Shown one piece after another: positions 61,273-64,000 of a stretch of DNA of 64,000 nucleotides (the stretch's first letter is position 1; each line of letters begins with the position of its first letter). The notes below the pieces were generated by a model. The model was not told where the DNA came from. It was given only the letters and a program-made list of their open reading frames with translations, and did not search any database. Source of the stretch: Salvelinus alpinus (Eukaryota; Chordata; Actinopteri; Salmoniformes; Salmonidae); assembly GCF_045679555.1 (NCBI RefSeq), contig NC_092115.1:34480728-34544727 (forward strand), in the 5' to 3' direction. A program made the translations under genes and the position numbers.

Positions 61273-61491
61273 GGGTTAACATTGTGAAGCATAAATTAAA
61301 TAAACACGGAATTTTATTAGTCACATGTGCAGTGAAATGCTTCCTTATGAGCCCCTAACCAACAATGCAGTTTAAAAAAATACAGAGAAGAGAAAAGTAA
61401 CAAGTAAAGAGCAGCAGTAAAATAACAATAGCGACTATATACAGGGGGGTACAAATAGAGTCAATGTGCGGGGACACCGGTTAGTTGAGGT
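61273..61491 (-). mobile_element. L2-like LINE 3' part, left of a Tc1 insertion
   Basis: ACACGGAATTTTATTAGTCA, GTGAAATGCTTCCTTATGAG and ACAGGGGGGTACAAATAGAG match the 3' UTR of the LINE at 12213. It is cut at about 61491 (GGTTAGTTGAGGTA) and the same LINE continues at 62757-63045. Confidence 0.85.
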
Positions 61492-62756
61492 AGGACATAC
61501 TTTGTGCGTGACAAGTAATTTTTCCAACAATTGTTTACAGACAGATTATTTCACTTATAATTCACTGTATTACAACTCCAGTGGGTCACAAGATTACAAA
61601 CTAAGTTGACTGTTTCTTTAAACAGCTTGGAAAATTCCAGAAAATGTCATGGCTTCTGATAGGCTAATTGACATTTGAGTCAATGGAGGTGTACCTGTGG
61701 ATGTATTTCAAGGCCTACCTTCAAACAAAGTGTCTCTTTGCTTGACATCATGGGAAAATCTAAAGAAATCAGCCAAGACCTCAGGAAATAAATTGTAGAC
61801 CTCCACAAGTCTGGTTCACCCTTGAGCGCAATTTCTAAATGCCTGAAGGTACCACGTTTATCTGTACAAACAATAGTACGCAAGTATAAACACCATGGGA
61901 CCACGCAGCAGTCATACCGCTCAGGAAGGAGACGTGTTCTGTCTCCTGGAGATGAATGTACTTTGGTGAGAAAAGTGCGTATCAATCCCAGAACAACAGC
62001 AAAGGATCTATATCCACAGTAAAATGAGACCTATATTGACATAACCTGAAAGGCCGCTCAGCAAGGAAGAAGCCACTGCTCCAAAACCACAAAACAAAGC
62101 CAGACTACGGTTTGCAATTGCACATGGGGACAAAGATCGTACTTTTTGGAGAAATGTCCTCTGGGCTGATGAAACAAAAATACAACTGTTTGGCCATAAT
62201 GACCATCGTTAGGTTTGGAGGAAAAAGGGGGGGGCTTGCAAGCCGAAGACCACCATCCCAACCGTGAAGCACGAGGGTGGCAGAATCATGTTGTGGGGGT
62301 GCTTTGCTGCAGGAGTGCTGGTGCACTTCACAAAATAGATGGCATCACGAGGTAGGAAAATTATGTGAATATATTGAAGCAACATCTCATGACATCAGTC
62401 AGGAAGTTAAAGCTTGGTTGCAAATGGGTCTTCTAAATCGACAATGACCCCAAGCATACTTCCAAAGTTGTGGCAAAATGGCTTAAGGACAACAAAGTCA
62501 AGTTATTGGAGTGGCCATCACAAAGCGCTGACCTCAATCCTATAGAAAATTTGTGGGCAGAACTGAAAAAGTGTGTGCGAGCAAGGAGGCCTACAAACCT
62601 ACTCAGTTACACCAGCTGTCAGGAGGAATGGCCCAAAATTCACCCAACTTATTGTGGGAAGCTTGTGGAAGGCTACCTGAAACGTTTGATCAAAGTTCAT
62701 CAATTTAAAGGCAATGCTACCAAATACTAATTGAGTGTATGTAAACGTTTGAACAA
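61492..62756 (+). mobile_element. Tc1-like transposon inside the LINE, lacking both terminal repeats
   Basis: Same family as 21658 and 41008. Begins inside (GGACATACTTTGTGCGTGAC) and ends at GAGTGTATGTAAACGTTTGA without the terminal CAGTTGAAGTC. Transposase traces on the + strand: [20 protein letters not shown] and [20 protein letters not shown] (61822-62022), then SADLNPIENLWAELKKCVRA with catalytic Glu (62470-62730). A deletion removed most of the second helix-turn-helix linker near 61995, and several frameshifts are present. Confidence 0.88.
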
Positions 62757-63045
62757 CTGGCTTGGGGGTAGAAGCTGTTTAGAAGCCTCTTGGACCTAGA
62801 CTTGGCGCTCCAGTACCGCTTGCCGTGCAGTAGCAGAGAGGACAGTCTATGACTAGGGTGGCTGGAGTCTTAAACAATTTTTAGGGCATTCCTCTGACAT
62901 AGAGGTCCTGGATGGCAAGAAGCTTGGCCCCAGTGATGTACTGGTTCGTTCGCACTACCCTCTAATGCCTTGCGGTCGGAGGCCGAGCAGTTGCCATACC
63001 AGCTAGTGATGCAACCAGTCAGGATGCTCTCGATGGTGCAGCTTT
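62757..63045 (-). pseudogene. L2-like LINE RT C-terminus, right of the Tc1 insertion
   Basis: GTAGAAGCTGTTTAGAAGCC, CTTGGACCTAGACTTGGCGC and CTTGCCGTGCAGTAGCAGAG match 12630-12910. On the - strand this encodes the C-terminal region of the LINE RT (HRLSSLLLHGK-like; SHPSHR). It ends in CAGGATGCTCTCGATGGTGC at about 63042. With 61273-61491 it forms one 5'-truncated LINE. Confidence 0.82.
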
Positions 63046-64000
63046 CAGTTAATACACACCGAAAGCTGGGACTTCACAGATCATGAGGATATCTTATTTG
63101 TCTGCCTGTGACCTACCGTTATTGATCACCAGCCCTGAGAATCAAAATATTCATATTTTCACCAAACAGCAAACATCTTACAAGGTAAGCTTCAATTTGG
63201 TCTGTGTTTGAGTTATAGCTACATGGGGAGTATCAAATTAATCCTTAGGTTGGTAGGAACAAATCTAGCCTATGTTATCTGATGACGTATGATTTAATGG
63301 CAACATCGAATATCCACCAAGTGACTATATCTTTGCGCATCAAAAATATGTTGCTTGCTTACGCATCCATATCCCCTGTATGTCCCGACACCGCCACAAT
63401 GTTTGAGAGAGGTTGACGCTGTAGAACTTTAGTTTTTATAGTGAACAATAACTTTTAGGCACATTCCGTGTGCAAAAACAGTTCGATTACCACATTCGGA
63501 CACTTTGGAGAGGTTGAAAGGACACTTGAATGTAGCTGGATACTCCATAACACCACCACAATGTTTGAGTGAGGTTGATGTGGTAGAAATTGTTTTTATA
63601 CTGAACAAATTGCATTTAGGGATTTCAAATATATAATAGCACTGGAATTATCTAATTTACAGACATATGCCGCTTTGGAGAGGTGTAGGGACACTTGGAA
63701 ACGTCCCGTGACCACACCTGACACCACTTACTAAAACATCTGCCCATTTCTAGTTAGGTCTATCAATCCCATTTTTTTCTGATATTGCTCACATGTTGTG
63801 GAAGCCATCTGATGTGTTTCCAGCTCTAGTCATCAATAATTCAACTAAAATAACAAAAGAACAGTGTGTGCTTTGTGTGTGCTTGATCTTGTGTATTCTG
63901 AACTATGTAACTCCAAACTATCTTCTGATCATTTCCTCATAATCTCCCAGATGTCTTCTTTCCAAATATACCATGTCAGAATCATGTAATTACACAGGAA
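63046..64000. repeat. Flank with a diverged 180-bp direct repeat
   Basis: Two related blocks occur at about 63386-63535 and 63542-63710. Each has ACCRCCACAATGTTTGAG, GAGGTTGAYG, GTAGAA and TTTTTATA-TGAACAA, then TTTGGAGAGGT and GGACACTTG. The unit is about 150-190 bp. No gene was recognised to the end of the window. Confidence 0.55.

Overview
The window is vertebrate nuclear DNA from a bony fish, almost certainly a salmonid. It holds GT-AG spliced host genes, (CA)n microsatellites, and a dense load of mobile elements typical of salmonid genomes: several Tc1/mariner families, a HpaI-type tRNA-derived SINE, L2-like and other LINEs, a TTAA-flanked piggyBac element, solo LTRs and MITEs. No prokaryotic features, CRISPR arrays or operons are present.

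Two host genes can be recognised from their exons. On the + strand, three exons (7164-7281, 8807-8956, 16810-17123) encode TMIE, the transmembrane inner-ear protein of the hair-cell mechanotransduction complex. The signal-peptide exon was not found and probably lies before position 1. On the - strand, eleven exons between 56824 and 27512 encode the parathyroid hormone 1 receptor (PTH1R), a class B GPCR, from the second half of the hormone-binding domain to the C-terminal ETVM PDZ ligand. The signal-peptide exon and first ectodomain exon(s) were not found. The two genes converge tail to tail about 10.4 kb apart. TMIE and PTH1R are also near neighbours in human 3p21.31, which supports both calls.

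Layout: 1-5030 is nested transposon debris (LINE pieces, a Tc1 split by a TTAA-flanked element). 5040-5612 is a hAT-like remnant. 7164-17123 is tmie with MITEs, a 58-bp minisatellite and a LINE in its introns. 17262-20838 is a complete but inactive piggyBac copy sitting in what should be the tmie 3' UTR, itself split by a retroposon. 21658-26346 holds two Tc1-type elements. 27512-56824 is pth1r, whose introns carry MITEs with long inverted repeats (31.2 and 32.0 kb), a LINE (34.7-37.9 kb), a Tc1-type element (37.9-39.5 kb), a Tc1 split by an LTR element (41.0-46.0 kb), another Tc1-type element (48.4-50.0 kb), a solo LTR and two SINEs. 57-64 kb holds a Tigger-type element, two more LTRs, and a LINE split by a Tc1.

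The most unusual items are (i) a very young non-autonomous LTR element at 41233-44646, with nearly identical LTRs and a 5-bp target duplication, whose only long reading frame is proline-rich and built from three different 9-residue (27-bp) repeat arrays; (ii) a 92-bp tandem duplication in pth1r that copies a splice acceptor and half of the TM1 exon with conservative changes only; and (iii) an alternative in-frame last exon candidate for tmie. Everything rests on reading the sequence; no alignment or expression data were available.
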